DNA of 64,000 nt from Oleiagrimonas citrea (lineage in GTDB: Bacteria; Pseudomonadota; Gammaproteobacteria; Xanthomonadales; Rhodanobacteraceae), in assembly GCF_012395255.1 (NCBI RefSeq), contig NZ_JAAZQD010000004.1:310001-374000 (forward strand). The letters are read 5' to 3'. Of the stretch, positions 45,044 through 53,435 are shown in pieces (positions within the stretch are counted from its first letter, which is position 1; each line of letters starts with the position of its first letter). The notes beneath the pieces were generated by a model. That model searched no databases. It was not told where the DNA came from and was given only the letters and a program-made list of their open reading frames with translations. The position numbers were made by a program, and so were the translations under genes.

Positions 45044-45463
45044 TTACTGCAGCTCGTCCAGCGCCTTCTGGAAGCGGTTGGCGTGCGAGCGCTCGGCCTT
45101 GGCCAGGGTCTCGAACCAGTCCGCGATCTCGTCGTGACCTTCCTCGCGGGCGTCCTTGGCCATGCCCGGGTACATGTCGGTGTACTCGTGGGTCTCGCCG
45201 GCGATGGCCGACTTCAGGTTGGCCTCGGTGCCGCCGAACGGCAGGCCGGTGGCCGGATCGCCCACTTCTTCCAGGTACTCCAGATGACCGTGCGCGTGGC
45301 CCGTCTCGCCTTCCGCGGTGGAGCGGAACACGGCGGACACGTCGTTGTAGCCCTCGACGTCGGCCTTGGATGCGAAATACAGGTAGCGGCGGTTGGCCAT
45401 GGATTCGCCGGCGAACGCGTCCTTCAGATTCTGCTCGGTCTTGGAGCCTTTCAGATTGCTCAT
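45044..45463 (-). CDS. Rubrerythrin (ferritin-like, no rubredoxin domain)
   Basis: 139 residues, a four-helix di-iron protein. Ligand motifs are [47 protein letters not shown] and [10 protein letters not shown]. The C-terminal rubredoxin domain of classical rubrerythrins is absent, so an external electron donor is needed; the adjacent Fe-S protein is a candidate. Likely function is peroxide reduction. GAGGT precedes the ATG at 45463. An OxyR-like operator lies 102-138 nt upstream. Confidence 0.92.
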   Translation of the reverse strand: MSNLKGSKTEQNLKDAFAGESMANRRYLYFASKADVEGYNDVSAVFRSTAEGETGHAHGHLEYLEEVGDPATGLPFGGTEANLKSAIAGETHEYTDMYPGMAKDAREEGHDEIADWFETLAKAERSHANRFQKALDELQ

Positions 45464-45564
45464 GATGTACCTCGTGGCTTCGGGCTGGGAGGTGGAAACA
45501 TGGCGGCATGCTCGGCATGCCGCCCCTGCGGCCCAGCCTAGCGCGCGGCTGGGTCTTGATTGAA

Positions 45565-45601
45565 ATTGATTGTTTCGATGAAGTTGATAGTTCTACGCTA
45601 T
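45565..45601 (-). promoter_or_regulatory. OxyR-type operator upstream of the rubrerythrin operon
   Basis: A perfect ATAG-N7-CTAT unit at 45587-45601, then exactly 7 nt away a 6-of-8 match unit (ATTG-N7-CGAT) at 45565-45579. This is the 37-bp spacing of the OxyR consensus. The site overlaps the stop codon of the upstream lipoprotein gene. A weak TAGGCT -10 candidate lies at 45540-45535. Confidence 0.55.
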
Positions 45602-46131
45602 CGTTTGTATTTGCGCTGATTACGCCGAACGAGCCAGATCACCAGCATGACGACCGCGGCCAGTACGACCAGCAGACCCGAGAAGAACCAGGTCGCGATG
45701 CGCATCAGACCGTGCATGTCGCTACCGGTGCCGATGTGCAGGGTGTTGATGCGGCGATGTCCTTCGGCGCCATCGATATGCAGAATCAAGACGTGCACGT
45801 GCTCGCCGCGACCGAATTGGTAGGTCAGCGTGGTCTGCCACGGATCGCTGTTCTGCTTGGTGACGTTCGCGCCGACGAGCTGGGGTTTCGGCGTTTCCGC
45901 GAGCAGGGCGGTGAGTGTGGCGAGCGTCTTGTCGGAGGGCGCGTTCTTGGCGTCGAAGTGCGCGCGCGCGGCGTCGGTGTGACCGGCGTGCAGGTCCTTG
46001 AACAGCGCATGCACCAGAGCGAGATCACCGTCGGGCGTGATGCGTTCGGCGAGTTTCTGCATCGAGCAGGCGCTGCATGCACCCAGGCACAGCGCGAGCA
46101 GAGCGAGTCGTGCGATGCGCGAAAGCTTCAC
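45598..46131 (-). CDS. Uncharacterised lipoprotein with C-terminal membrane helix
   Basis: 177 residues. A lipoprotein-type signal ([14 protein letters not shown]; Cys19 or Cys22) is followed by a soluble region of about 110 residues resembling small DUF-type envelope domains ([22 protein letters not shown]...[21 protein letters not shown]), and a C-terminal transmembrane helix ([20 protein letters not shown]) with a basic tail. I do not recognise the family with certainty. The start is GTG at 46131, overlapping the oxyR stop as GTGA, with a strong AAGGAGG 7 nt upstream inside oxyR. It is therefore translated with oxyR. Confidence 0.75.
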   Translation of the reverse strand: MKLSRIARLALLALCLGACSACSMQKLAERITPDGDLALVHALFKDLHAGHTDAARAHFDAKNAPSDKTLATLTALLAETPKPQLVGANVTKQNSDPWQTTLTYQFGRGEHVHVLILHIDGAEGHRRINTLHIGTGSDMHGLMRIATWFFSGLLVVLAAVVMLVIWLVRRNQRKYKR

Positions 46132-47078
46132 GCCGATGCCTCCTTGGATGTGGGGCGTGACTGCAGCGCGGTGGCGTGCGCGTCCAGCAGTTCGGGCGGC
46201 AGCTTGCGGAAGACTTCGGCCAGGCGGCGCAGGAAACCGTCCATGGCCGAACTCTTGCGCCAGACCATGGCCACGCGGCGGTGCGGCGGATGACCGCCGA
46301 ATTCGATCAGCCGCATGCTGCCCACACGCGCCACCGGCGGGTTGACCGCCAGTGTCGGCAGCAGGGTGACGCCGACGTTGGCGGCGACCATCTGCCGCAG
46401 CGTTTCCAGGCTGGTGGCGCGAAACCCCGTGCGCTCGCCGGCACCGGCCAGCTGGCAGACCTCCAGCGCCTGATCGCGCAGGCAGTGGCCGTCCTCGAGC
46501 AACAGCAGGCTTTCGTCGGCGAGATCGTCCAGGCGCAGGCGCTTGCGGTCGGCCAGCGGGTGACCTTCGGGCACGGCGAGCAGGAATGGTTCCTCGAACA
46601 GGAACTCGACGTGCAGGCTTTCCTCGTGGATGGGCAGCGCAAGGATGCCGGCGTCCAGCTTGCCCTCGCGCAGACGCTCGAGCACAACCTCGGTCTTTTC
46701 CTCGACCAGCAGCAATTCGAGCCGCGGGAAGGCCTCGCGCAGCATCGGCACGACATGCGGTAGCAGATACGGACCGAGCGTGGGGAAGATGCCCAGCCGC
46801 ACCGTGCCGGATTCCGGGTCGCGCGTGCGCCGCGCGATGGCGCGGATCTGCTCGGCCTCGTTGAGCACGTCGCGGGCGCGGGCGGCGATTTCGCGACCGA
46901 CGTCGGTGAGCAGCACCTTGCGCGGTGTGCGCTCGACCAGGGTCACACCCAGTTCGTCCTCGAGCTTGCGGATCTGGGTGGACAGGGTCGGCTGGCTGAC
47001 GAAGCAGGCCTCGGCGGCGCGGCCGAAATGGCAGTGCTCGGCCAGGGCGACCAGGTAATGCAGGTCTCGCAGGTTCAT
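46128..47078 (-). CDS. oxyR: Peroxide-sensing LysR-type regulator OxyR
   Basis: 316 residues. An N-terminal winged helix (HYLVALAEHCHFGRAAEACFVSQPTLSTQIRKLE) precedes the substrate-binding-like domain. The redox cysteines fall at 199 and 208 (GHCLRDQALEVC), the same numbering as in E. coli OxyR. Oxidation to the disulfide activates transcription of peroxide-defence genes. It is divergent from ahpC with a near-consensus OxyR site between, suggesting control of ahpC and autoregulation. The lipoprotein gene overlaps its stop codon. Confidence 0.95.
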   Translation of the reverse strand: MNLRDLHYLVALAEHCHFGRAAEACFVSQPTLSTQIRKLEDELGVTLVERTPRKVLLTDVGREIAARARDVLNEAEQIRAIARRTRDPESGTVRLGIFPTLGPYLLPHVVPMLREAFPRLELLLVEEKTEVVLERLREGKLDAGILALPIHEESLHVEFLFEEPFLLAVPEGHPLADRKRLRLDDLADESLLLLEDGHCLRDQALEVCQLAGAGERTGFRATSLETLRQMVAANVGVTLLPTLAVNPPVARVGSMRLIEFGGHPPHRRVAMVWRKSSAMDGFLRRLAEVFRKLPPELLDAHATALQSRPTSKEASA

Positions 47079-47099
47079 CGGGTGCCCCGCTGCATTTCA

Positions 47100-47136
47100 A
47101 TAGCCTATTGCTATGAATCCGATGTTAACAATCAAT
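47100..47136 (+). promoter_or_regulatory. OxyR operator in the oxyR-ahpC intergenic region
   Basis: A perfect ATAG-N7-CTAT at 47100-47114, 7 nt, then ATGT-N7-CAAT at 47122-47136: the 37-bp two-unit OxyR layout. It ends directly before the ahpC -35 hexamer, the position typical of OxyR activation through RNA polymerase, and covers the probable oxyR promoter. Confidence 0.8.
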
Positions 47137-47165
47137 TTGAAGAATGCAAGTGCGCGCCCTATTCT
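47137..47165 (+). promoter_or_regulatory. Sigma-70 promoter of ahpC
   Basis: TTGAAG (47137-47142), a 17-nt spacer, and TATTCT (47160-47165). It abuts the OxyR operator on its upstream side. The predicted leader before the ahpC ATG at 47234 is about 60 nt. Confidence 0.7.
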
Positions 47166-47233
47166 TGTCCGTGACGACGCTTGCATCGAGCGTCTTTTCC
47201 CCTGAAACCCATTACCCATTCATGGAGTTGTAC

Positions 47234-47773
47234 ATGCTTACCGTTGGCGACAAGTTCCCGCAGTTCAATCTCAAGGCCACCGTTTCGATCGAGAGCCTGG
47301 ACAAGGCCTTTGCGGAGATCGACAACACCACCTACGAAGGCAAGTGGACCTGCGTATTCTTCTACCCGAAGGATTTCACGTTCGTCTGCCCGACCGAGAT
47401 CAAGGGCTTCGGCGATCTCAACGAGCAGTTCGCTGATCGCGACTGCCAGGTGATGGCCGCCAGCACCGACAGCGAGTTCGTGCATCTGGCCTGGCGCAAG
47501 GATCATGCTGATCTCAAGGATCTGCCGTTCCCGATGCTGGCCGACATCAACAAGGATCTGAGCCGCGCGCTGGGCATCCTGGACGACGAGGGCGTCGCCC
47601 GTCGTGCCGCGTTCCTGGTGGATCCGGAAGGCGTGATCCGTTTCGTCTACGTCACCGAAGGCAGTGTCGGGCGCAACCCGGCCGAGGTCCTGCGCGTGCT
47701 CGACGCGCTGCAGACCGACGAGCTGTGCCCGTGCAACTGGCAGTCGGGCGAAGACACGCTCAAGGCCGCCTGA
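47234..47773 (+). CDS. ahpC: Alkyl hydroperoxide reductase, peroxiredoxin subunit AhpC
   Basis: 179 residues, 2-Cys peroxiredoxin. The peroxidatic Cys52 lies in PKDFTFVCPTEI, and the C-terminal DELCPCNW offers resolving Cys165 and Cys167. This CxC end resembles the mycobacterial AhpC that is recycled by AhpD rather than AhpF, and an ahpD-type gene follows. It reduces H2O2, organic peroxides and peroxynitrite. The ATG at 47234 (MLTVGDKFPQF) has GGAG 6 nt upstream; longer in-frame starts lie in the promoter region. Regulated by OxyR. Confidence 0.95.
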   Translation: MLTVGDKFPQFNLKATVSIESLDKAFAEIDNTTYEGKWTCVFFYPKDFTFVCPTEIKGFGDLNEQFADRDCQVMAASTDSEFVHLAWRKDHADLKDLPFPMLADINKDLSRALGILDDEGVARRAAFLVDPEGVIRFVYVTEGSVGRNPAEVLRVLDALQTDELCPCNWQSGEDTLKAA

Positions 47774-47781
47774 CCAAGATT

Positions 47782-47815
47782 CCCGCGCGCTCCCAGCGGG
47801 CGCGCGGGTTTTTTT
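47782..47815 (+). terminator. Intrinsic terminator between ahpC and ahpD
   Basis: A 9-bp GC stem (47782-47790 with 47800-47808), a 9-nt loop, then a run of T. It probably makes ahpC mRNA more abundant than ahpCD readthrough. Confidence 0.85.
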
Positions 47816-47903
47816 CTTTCTTTTCTATCCCCCTGTCCGGACATTCCGTGCGCGCGCCAGCGTTCGCGTCGCCGTGTGCCGTCCTCGAACGGAGATTTCC
47901 CCC

Positions 47904-48467
47904 ATGTCTCTTGCTGAACTGAAATCGCAACTGCCCGAGTACGCCAAGGACCTGCGCCTGAACCTGGAATCGGTGCTGGGCGAGAACGGCGCGCCGGGGC
48001 TGACCCAGTCGCAGATCGCGGTGGTCGCGCTGGCTTCGGCCATCGCTTCGCGCAATGCCGCATTCACCGCTTCCATGGCGGCGTGGGCGAGCGAACACGC
48101 CGATGAAGACGCCCTGCGCGGTGCGCGCGCCGCAGCGGCCATCATGGGCATGAACAATGTCTATTACCGTTTCCTGCACCTGGTCGAGAACGACGAGTAC
48201 GCCACGTTGCGCGCGGGATTGCGCATGAACGTGATGGCCAAGCCAGGCGGCAGCAAGATCGATTTCGAACTGGCTTCGCTGGCCGTATCGGCGATCAACG
48301 GTTGTGGCTCCTGCGTGGCCTCGCACGAGAAGACCCTGCGCAAGCACGAAGTCGGCGCGCAGGCCGTGCAGAGCGCGGCGCGCATTGCCGCCGTGGTGCA
48401 TGGTGTGGCGGTGGCGCTGGAGCAGGCCGAAGTCGCGGGTTCGAGCGCTTCCAGGGCGGCAGCCTGA
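47904..48467 (+). CDS. ahpD: AhpD-type alkylhydroperoxidase
   Basis: 187 residues, carboxymuconolactone decarboxylase/AhpD fold. The catalytic CxxC is Cys134-Cys137 in AINGCGSCVASHEKTL, with the relay His three residues after. It serves as the reductant of AhpC in other bacteria, through lipoyl partners. It lies 130 nt after ahpC beyond a terminator, so a low level of readthrough or its own promoter is expected. GGAG precedes the ATG. Confidence 0.92.
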   Translation: MSLAELKSQLPEYAKDLRLNLESVLGENGAPGLTQSQIAVVALASAIASRNAAFTASMAAWASEHADEDALRGARAAAAIMGMNNVYYRFLHLVENDEYATLRAGLRMNVMAKPGGSKIDFELASLAVSAINGCGSCVASHEKTLRKHEVGAQAVQSAARIAAVVHGVAVALEQAEVAGSSASRAAA

Positions 48468-48492
48468 GCGACCGCATTTTTCCCCGCGAGTG

Positions 48493-48518
48493 AAAAAGCC
48501 GGCGCACGCCGGCTTTTT
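48493..48518 (+). terminator. Intrinsic terminator after ahpD
   Basis: A-tract, GCCGGC stem (48498-48503 with 48508-48513), short loop, T-tract; the A/T flanks extend the stem. Confidence 0.85.
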
Positions 48519-48617
48519 CGTGTCCGTATTCGGGCAGCGTGCCTTTCGGCACGTGTCCCGGAGGTACTGCGCCGCGTAGCTTCGGATGCTGCATTCCCCG
48601 ATCCGGAGATCACGATC

Positions 48618-51296
48618 ATGCGACGACTCACCCATACGCTTGCGTTTACTGCACTGGCGGCCTGTTTTTCTTCCGCCTTTGCCGGTGGCGCTGACATGAA
48701 GCCGCCGCTGGAGCGACTGCCGGGCTGGGCCGTGCCGGAGGCATACACGCTCGATCTGCGCGTCGATCCGGCGCAGACCCGCTTCGCCGGCGTCACCACC
48801 ATCCGTGTCGAACTGAAAAAGGCGGCCGACCACGTATGGATGCACGGCAAGGACCTGAAGGTATCCAGCGTGCGCGTGATCGATGCAAAGGGCGTCTCGC
48901 ACGCTGCCCAGTACGTGAATGCCGCACCCAAGCAGGGCGTGGTGCGCATCGACTTCGGCAAGACGCTGCAGCCACAGGAACTGAAGCTGGTGTTCGATTA
49001 CTCGGCGCCCTTCAACCATCAGTTGCAGGGCCTGTACAAGGTGACGCGCGACGGTCGTCCATATGCGATGACGCAGATGGAGCCGATCAGCGCGCGCTAC
49101 GCGTTCCCAAGCTTCGACGAACCCGGCTTCAAGACGCCGTACAAGATCGTGCTGACCGTGCCCAACGACGAAGTCGCCGTCGCTAACACCGCCATCGCCA
49201 AGTCCAGCAAGGACGGCAAGGGCTGGAAGACGCTGGACTTCAAGACCACGCAGCCGCTGCCAACCTACCTGGTCGCCTTCGCGGTCGGTCCCTGGGACGT
49301 GGTGTCGGGTGGTGAGATCAAACCCAACGCGTGGCGCAAGGAACCGATCCGCCTGCGCGGCATCGCTCCGCACGGCGAGGGTTCGCGCATCCACATCGCA
49401 CTGAGCGAGACGCCGGTCATCATCCAGACGCTGGAGCAGTACTACGGTTTCGGTTATCCGTTCGGCAAGCTGGATCTGCTTGCTGCCCCTGATTTTTCCG
49501 CGGGCGCCATGGAGAACGCCGGACTAGTCACCTTCCGTGACTGGCTGATGTTGATGGACAAGAACTCGCCATCGGACGCCGTGCGCAATTCGTTCAACGT
49601 GCAGGCACACGAGTTGGCGCATCAGTGGACCGGCGACACGGTCACACTGGACTGGTGGAACGACATCTGGCTGAACGAGGCGTTCGCCACCTGGATGCAG
49701 CAGAAGGTCACCGCCAAGGTGCATCCTGAATACCGCGCCGACCTGGACCGCGTCAGCCGCGCCGAGGGCGCGATGGGCAATGACAGCCTGGTCAGCGCGC
49801 GCAAGATTCGCCAGCCGATCACCGGCAACGGCGACATCCAGACCGCGTTCGACGGCATCACCTACCAGAAGGGCGCGGCGGTGATCGGCATGTTCGAGCA
49901 CTACGTCGGCGTCGACACCTTCCGCAAGGGCATGCGTGCCTACATTCAGGCGCACAAGTTCGGCAACGCCAAGGCCAGCGACCTGGTTGGCGCGATCGAC
50001 AAGGCGGCGGGCAAGGGCGAGGCCTTCAAGCATGCCTTCAGCAGCTTCCTCGACCAGTCCGGTGTGCCGATGGTCTCTACGCGCCTGGACTGCAGCGGCA
50101 CGCATCCGGTGCTGCATCTGACGCAGGACCGCTATCTTCCGCTGGGTTCGAGCGGCGACCCGAATCGCCTGTGGGGCATCCCGGTCTGCGTGCGCACGGG
50201 GGCGGGCAAAGCCGGCGTGCAGTGCCAGATGCTGGACAGCAAGACCGCGACCATGCAGCTGTCCGGCGGTCAGTGCCCGGCCTGGTATATGCCCAACGCC
50301 GATGCGCGCGGTTACTACCGCTTCAGCATGGACAAGACGGATCTGGCCAAGCTCAACGGTCATTTGGGCGCGCTGAACGATGCCGAGAAGTTGGCCTATG
50401 CCGATGCCGTCAAGGCGGCGTTCCATCGTGGAGACATCGATGCGTCCGCGGCGATGGAAGCGGTGCGCCGGTTGGCTCCGTCCAAGACGCGGCAGGTGGC
50501 GTTGGCGCCGCTGGATACCTTTGCCTGGATCTGGAAGCACGAAGCGCAGACGGATGCGCAACGGGCGGCCCTGCGCAAGCTGGCCAGCGAGGCCTACCTG
50601 CCTCGTCTGCAGAAGCTGGGGTACGTGAAGCGCAAGGGCGAGTCGTCGGATGATGCCTTGACGCGCAGTGCGCTGGCCGGTTTTCTCGGTGTTGGCGTGA
50701 AGCTTCCCGCCGTGCGCGCCGCGTTGCTGCAGCAGGCCGATCGCGCGTTGGAGAAGAACGCGAAAGGACGTCTGAACCTGGCCGCAGCCAATCCGGACCT
50801 GCTTTCCGAGGATCTGACGGTTGCCGTGGAGGAGAAAGGCAAGCCGGTGGTCGATGCGCTGATTGCCGAGTTGAACAAGACCACGGACGCGGACCGCCGC
50901 AACGCCATGCTCGCAGCGCTCTCGCATGCGCCGGGTGCGCAGGCGGAGCGGGTGTGGAACTTCGCGCTCAGTCCGCAGGTGAAGGTGGGCGAGATGTTCC
51001 GTCTGCTGACCGGACATCGCGATACGCAGCAGGGGCGTGATGCACTGTGGACCTGGTTCAAGGGGCACTACGATCAGGTCGTCAAGCGCACCGGTACCTT
51101 CGCCAGCGGCTACGTGCCGAACCTGGCCGGCGGTGGCGGTTGCTCGATGGCGGACGCCGAGCGTCTGCAGGCGTTCTTCACCCCCCGCCTGGACGACCTG
51201 CCCGGAGCCGACCGCGGTCTGGCTCAGACCACCGAGTCGATCAAGCTGTGCGCGGCGCTGAAGAAAGCGCAGGATCCATCCGCGATCACGCGCTGA
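48618..51296 (+). CDS. M1 family zinc aminopeptidase, secreted
   Basis: 892 residues. A signal peptide (ALAACFSSAFAG) is followed by the M1 N-domain, the exopeptidase motif GAMENAGLVTF, the zinc site HELAHQW with the downstream Glu in NEAFATWM, and a large helical ERAP1-like C-terminal domain. The export signal suggests a periplasmic or surface peptidase trimming peptides, unlike cytoplasmic PepN. All catalytic residues are present. It stands alone between two terminators. Confidence 0.92.
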   Translation: MRRLTHTLAFTALAACFSSAFAGGADMKPPLERLPGWAVPEAYTLDLRVDPAQTRFAGVTTIRVELKKAADHVWMHGKDLKVSSVRVIDAKGVSHAAQYVNAAPKQGVVRIDFGKTLQPQELKLVFDYSAPFNHQLQGLYKVTRDGRPYAMTQMEPISARYAFPSFDEPGFKTPYKIVLTVPNDEVAVANTAIAKSSKDGKGWKTLDFKTTQPLPTYLVAFAVGPWDVVSGGEIKPNAWRKEPIRLRGIAPHGEGSRIHIALSETPVIIQTLEQYYGFGYPFGKLDLLAAPDFSAGAMENAGLVTFRDWLMLMDKNSPSDAVRNSFNVQAHELAHQWTGDTVTLDWWNDIWLNEAFATWMQQKVTAKVHPEYRADLDRVSRAEGAMGNDSLVSARKIRQPITGNGDIQTAFDGITYQKGAAVIGMFEHYVGVDTFRKGMRAYIQAHKFGNAKASDLVGAIDKAAGKGEAFKHAFSSFLDQSGVPMVSTRLDCSGTHPVLHLTQDRYLPLGSSGDPNRLWGIPVCVRTGAGKAGVQCQMLDSKTATMQLSGGQCPAWYMPNADARGYYRFSMDKTDLAKLNGHLGALNDAEKLAYADAVKAAFHRGDIDASAAMEAVRRLAPSKTRQVALAPLDTFAWIWKHEAQTDAQRAALRKLASEAYLPRLQKLGYVKRKGESSDDALTRSALAGFLGVGVKLPAVRAALLQQADRALEKNAKGRLNLAAANPDLLSEDLTVAVEEKGKPVVDALIAELNKTTDADRRNAMLAALSHAPGAQAERVWNFALSPQVKVGEMFRLLTGHRDTQQGRDALWTWFKGHYDQVVKRTGTFASGYVPNLAGGGGCSMADAERLQAFFTPRLDDLPGADRGLAQTTESIKLCAALKKAQDPSAITR

Positions 51297-51321
51297 TTCG
51301 CGATACGCGCGTCATGGTGTT

Positions 51322-51348
51322 TCGGGCGGCTTCGGCCGCCCGATTTTT
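51322..51348 (+). terminator. Intrinsic terminator after the M1 aminopeptidase gene
   Basis: A 9-bp stem (51322-51330 with 51335-51343) with the stable TTCG tetraloop and a T5 tract. Confidence 0.9.
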
Positions 51349-51395
51349 CATGACCTCTGCGGAGGAAGAGGCGGTCCCCGTTTAGCGGTGCGCGA

Positions 51396-52328
51396 TCAGG
51401 GGGAGGCACGGGCTTCGCTGCGCGCGTGCGCGTCCGGGTTGGCGCGTGCATCCAGGCTGTGGGCATCGATGAAGCCCAGCGTGTCGCGCAAGGCCGTGGC
51501 CTTGTAGCGGAACGGCTGTGACAGCGACAGCAGCAGGCCGGCATGGCTGACGCCGCTATAGACGTGGTCCTGCACGCGTTCGCCATGCTCGCGCATCGCG
51601 GCGGCCAGGGACAGTGCGTTGTCGGGTGCCACCAGCTTGTCGTCGCCGCCCTGCAGCAGGAGCATCGGCGGTTCGTTGCCGTCCACATAGTTCACCGGCT
51701 GTGAGCGCAGCTGCTGCGCATGCGTATGACCGAACATGTCGACATACACCTGCTCACGCAGCGGCAGGAAATCGTACGGACCGGCAAGCCCGATGAAACC
51801 GCGAAGCTGCCGTGGTTCCATGCCGACCTGCTGCAGCCAGGAAGCGTGGGTGGCGAGTAATGCGCCGATGTGTGCGCCGGCCGAATGCCCCATCAGGAAC
51901 AAGTCATTCGGGTCCCCTCCGTAGGCATTTGCATGCTTTCGAGTCCACGCCACGGCGCGGGCGGCGTCGTGCATGAATCCGTCCAGTTTCACCTGCGGGA
52001 ATTTCCGGTAGTCGGGCACCACGACGACCAGTCCGTGGTGCGCCAGCGTCTCCCCGGCCCAGCGATACCACTGGCGTTTGCCGTCCTGCCAGGCGCCGCC
52101 GTAGAAGAACACGACCACCGGTGCGTGGTGTGCATGAGCGGGGCGGTAGATGTCCAGTGCAAGGTCATGCTGCGGTTCGAAGACGATGCCGCGCTTTGCC
52201 TGCACCGCGTTCGCGGGCGTGACCGTATTCAGCGCGGAGAAGAAGGTCGCCTCGCAGGCGCTCAGACAGAGCGGAAGCAGGCCTGCGAGGAGCAGGCGCG
52301 ACAGCGAGCGTGGGTGAAGTGCGGACAT
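51396..52328 (-). CDS. Lipoprotein alpha/beta-hydrolase (carboxylesterase-like)
   Basis: 310 residues. The signal has lipobox L-S-A-C ([11 protein letters not shown]). The hydrolase domain has the oxyanion HGG-like [10 protein letters not shown], the nucleophile elbow GHSAGAH, and late Asp ([10 protein letters not shown]) and His (VSHAGLL) triad members. It resembles BD-FAE/esterase-lipase proteins (kynurenine-formamidase-like fold). As a lipoprotein it acts in the envelope. The ATG at 52328 is preferred for AGGAA upstream; 24 codons of extra open frame precede it. Divergent from prmC. Confidence 0.85.
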   Translation of the reverse strand: MSALHPRSLSRLLLAGLLPLCLSACEATFFSALNTVTPANAVQAKRGIVFEPQHDLALDIYRPAHAHHAPVVVFFYGGAWQDGKRQWYRWAGETLAHHGLVVVVPDYRKFPQVKLDGFMHDAARAVAWTRKHANAYGGDPNDLFLMGHSAGAHIGALLATHASWLQQVGMEPRQLRGFIGLAGPYDFLPLREQVYVDMFGHTHAQQLRSQPVNYVDGNEPPMLLLQGGDDKLVAPDNALSLAAAMREHGERVQDHVYSGVSHAGLLLSLSQPFRYKATALRDTLGFIDAHSLDARANPDAHARSEARASP

Positions 52329-52433
52329 GGAGCGTTTCCTGACGTTCGGGCCGGTACACTTCCCAGATACGGTGGCGGTTCCGGTGCAGATGCACGGCAC
52401 GCGCCCGGATTCATCTTCGAGCCGAGTTCACGC

Positions 52434-53276
52434 ATGGTCCGCACACCGCAGGTACGCGATCTTCTTATGTCCGCCGCCGAGCGCGTGGCCGAGCGGGGCG
52501 ATGCCGAGTGGCTGCTCATGCATGCGTTGGGCGTGGATCGCGCCTGGTTGTTCGCGCATGCGACGGACCCGGTCGATGCGGCGTCGGCCCAGGCCTTCGA
52601 GGCTCTGCTGCAGCGGCGCGAGCAGGGTGAGCCGGTGGCCTACATCCTGGGGCGGCGCGGTTTCTGGCATCTCGATCTCGAGGTCACACCCGATACGTTG
52701 ATCCCGCGTCCGGAGACTGAATTGCTGGTCGAGCTGGCGCTGCAACGCATGCCGCAGGATGTTCCGCTGAAGGTGGTCGATCTGGGAACCGGAAGCGGCG
52801 CCATCGCGCTGGCGCTGGCGTCCGAACGGCCGCAGGCGCAGGTCACCGCCGTCGACGTTTCCGCATCGGCGCTGCAGGTGGCGCGGCGCAACGCGCTGGC
52901 GAACGGATTGGAGCGCGTCGAGTTCCTGCAGGGCGACTGGTACGGCCCGCTTGCCGATCGGCAGTTCGACCTGATCGTGTCCAACCCGCCCTATATCGAG
53001 CACGACGACGCCCACGTCGGGCAGGGCGATCTGCGTTTCGAACCTCGCGGTGCTCTGGTGTCCGGCGCGGACGGTCTGGATGCGATTCGTGTGCTGGTCA
53101 CCGGCGCACGTCGCCATCTCCGGGCGCGCGGCTGGCTGCTGATGGAGCACGGCTGGAAGCAGGGGCCGGCGGTGCGTGCCCTGCTCACCGACGATGGCGG
53201 TTTCACGCACGTGTTCACGGCCTGCGATCTGGAAGGGCGCGAGCGCGTCAGCGGTGCACGGTTTCGCTCGCCATAG
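52434..53276 (+). CDS. prmC: Release factor glutamine N5-methyltransferase PrmC
   Basis: 280 residues. The SAM motif [16 protein letters not shown], the catalytic NPPY ([13 protein letters not shown]) and the N-terminal helical domain with [13 protein letters not shown] identify it. It methylates the GGQ glutamine of RF1/RF2. It is separated from its frequent partner prfA in this genome, or at least none is seen here. Its stop lies 11 nt before a CRP-like site. Confidence 0.95.
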   Translation: MVRTPQVRDLLMSAAERVAERGDAEWLLMHALGVDRAWLFAHATDPVDAASAQAFEALLQRREQGEPVAYILGRRGFWHLDLEVTPDTLIPRPETELLVELALQRMPQDVPLKVVDLGTGSGAIALALASERPQAQVTAVDVSASALQVARRNALANGLERVEFLQGDWYGPLADRQFDLIVSNPPYIEHDDAHVGQGDLRFEPRGALVSGADGLDAIRVLVTGARRHLRARGWLLMEHGWKQGPAVRALLTDDGGFTHVFTACDLEGRERVSGARFRSP

Positions 53277-53287
53277 CCGATATAAAT

Positions 53288-53303
53288 TGTGAACTGCATC
53301 ACA
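53288..53303 (+). promoter_or_regulatory. CRP/Clp-type binding site
   Basis: A perfect TGTGA-N6-TCACA palindrome with AAAT/GTTT flanks, the full CRP consensus shape, which Clp of Xanthomonas also recognises. A TATACT at 53311-53316 is a possible -10. If it is used, the site would overlap the -35 (TTGTGA) and would more likely repress than activate. It lies 133 nt upstream of the sulfotransferase pseudogene. Confidence 0.65.
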
Positions 53304-53385
53304 GTTTGCCTATACTCTGATTTCAGGCGGGGGAGGCAAGGGCACGTGTCCATGCGCAGGAAGCGTGCCCCTCGCAGTAGGCGTT

Positions 53386-53412
53386 GAAGGCGACGATTCG
53401 TTCGTCGCCTTC
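53386..53412 (+). promoter_or_regulatory. Leader hairpin upstream of the sulfotransferase pseudogene
   Basis: A perfect 11-bp stem (53386-53396 with 53402-53412) with a 5-nt TTCGT loop; a second shorter stem (53340-53346 with 53364-53370) precedes it. There is no T-tract. Possibly an attenuator or 5' stability element. Confidence 0.45.
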
Positions 53413-53435
53413 TGCTGCATAGGGCGAGGGGGGTC

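Noticed and set aside
53340-53412. Riboswitch ahead of the sulfotransferase pseudogene
   Set aside because: The two stems do not match any riboswitch architecture I know; reported only as leader hairpins.
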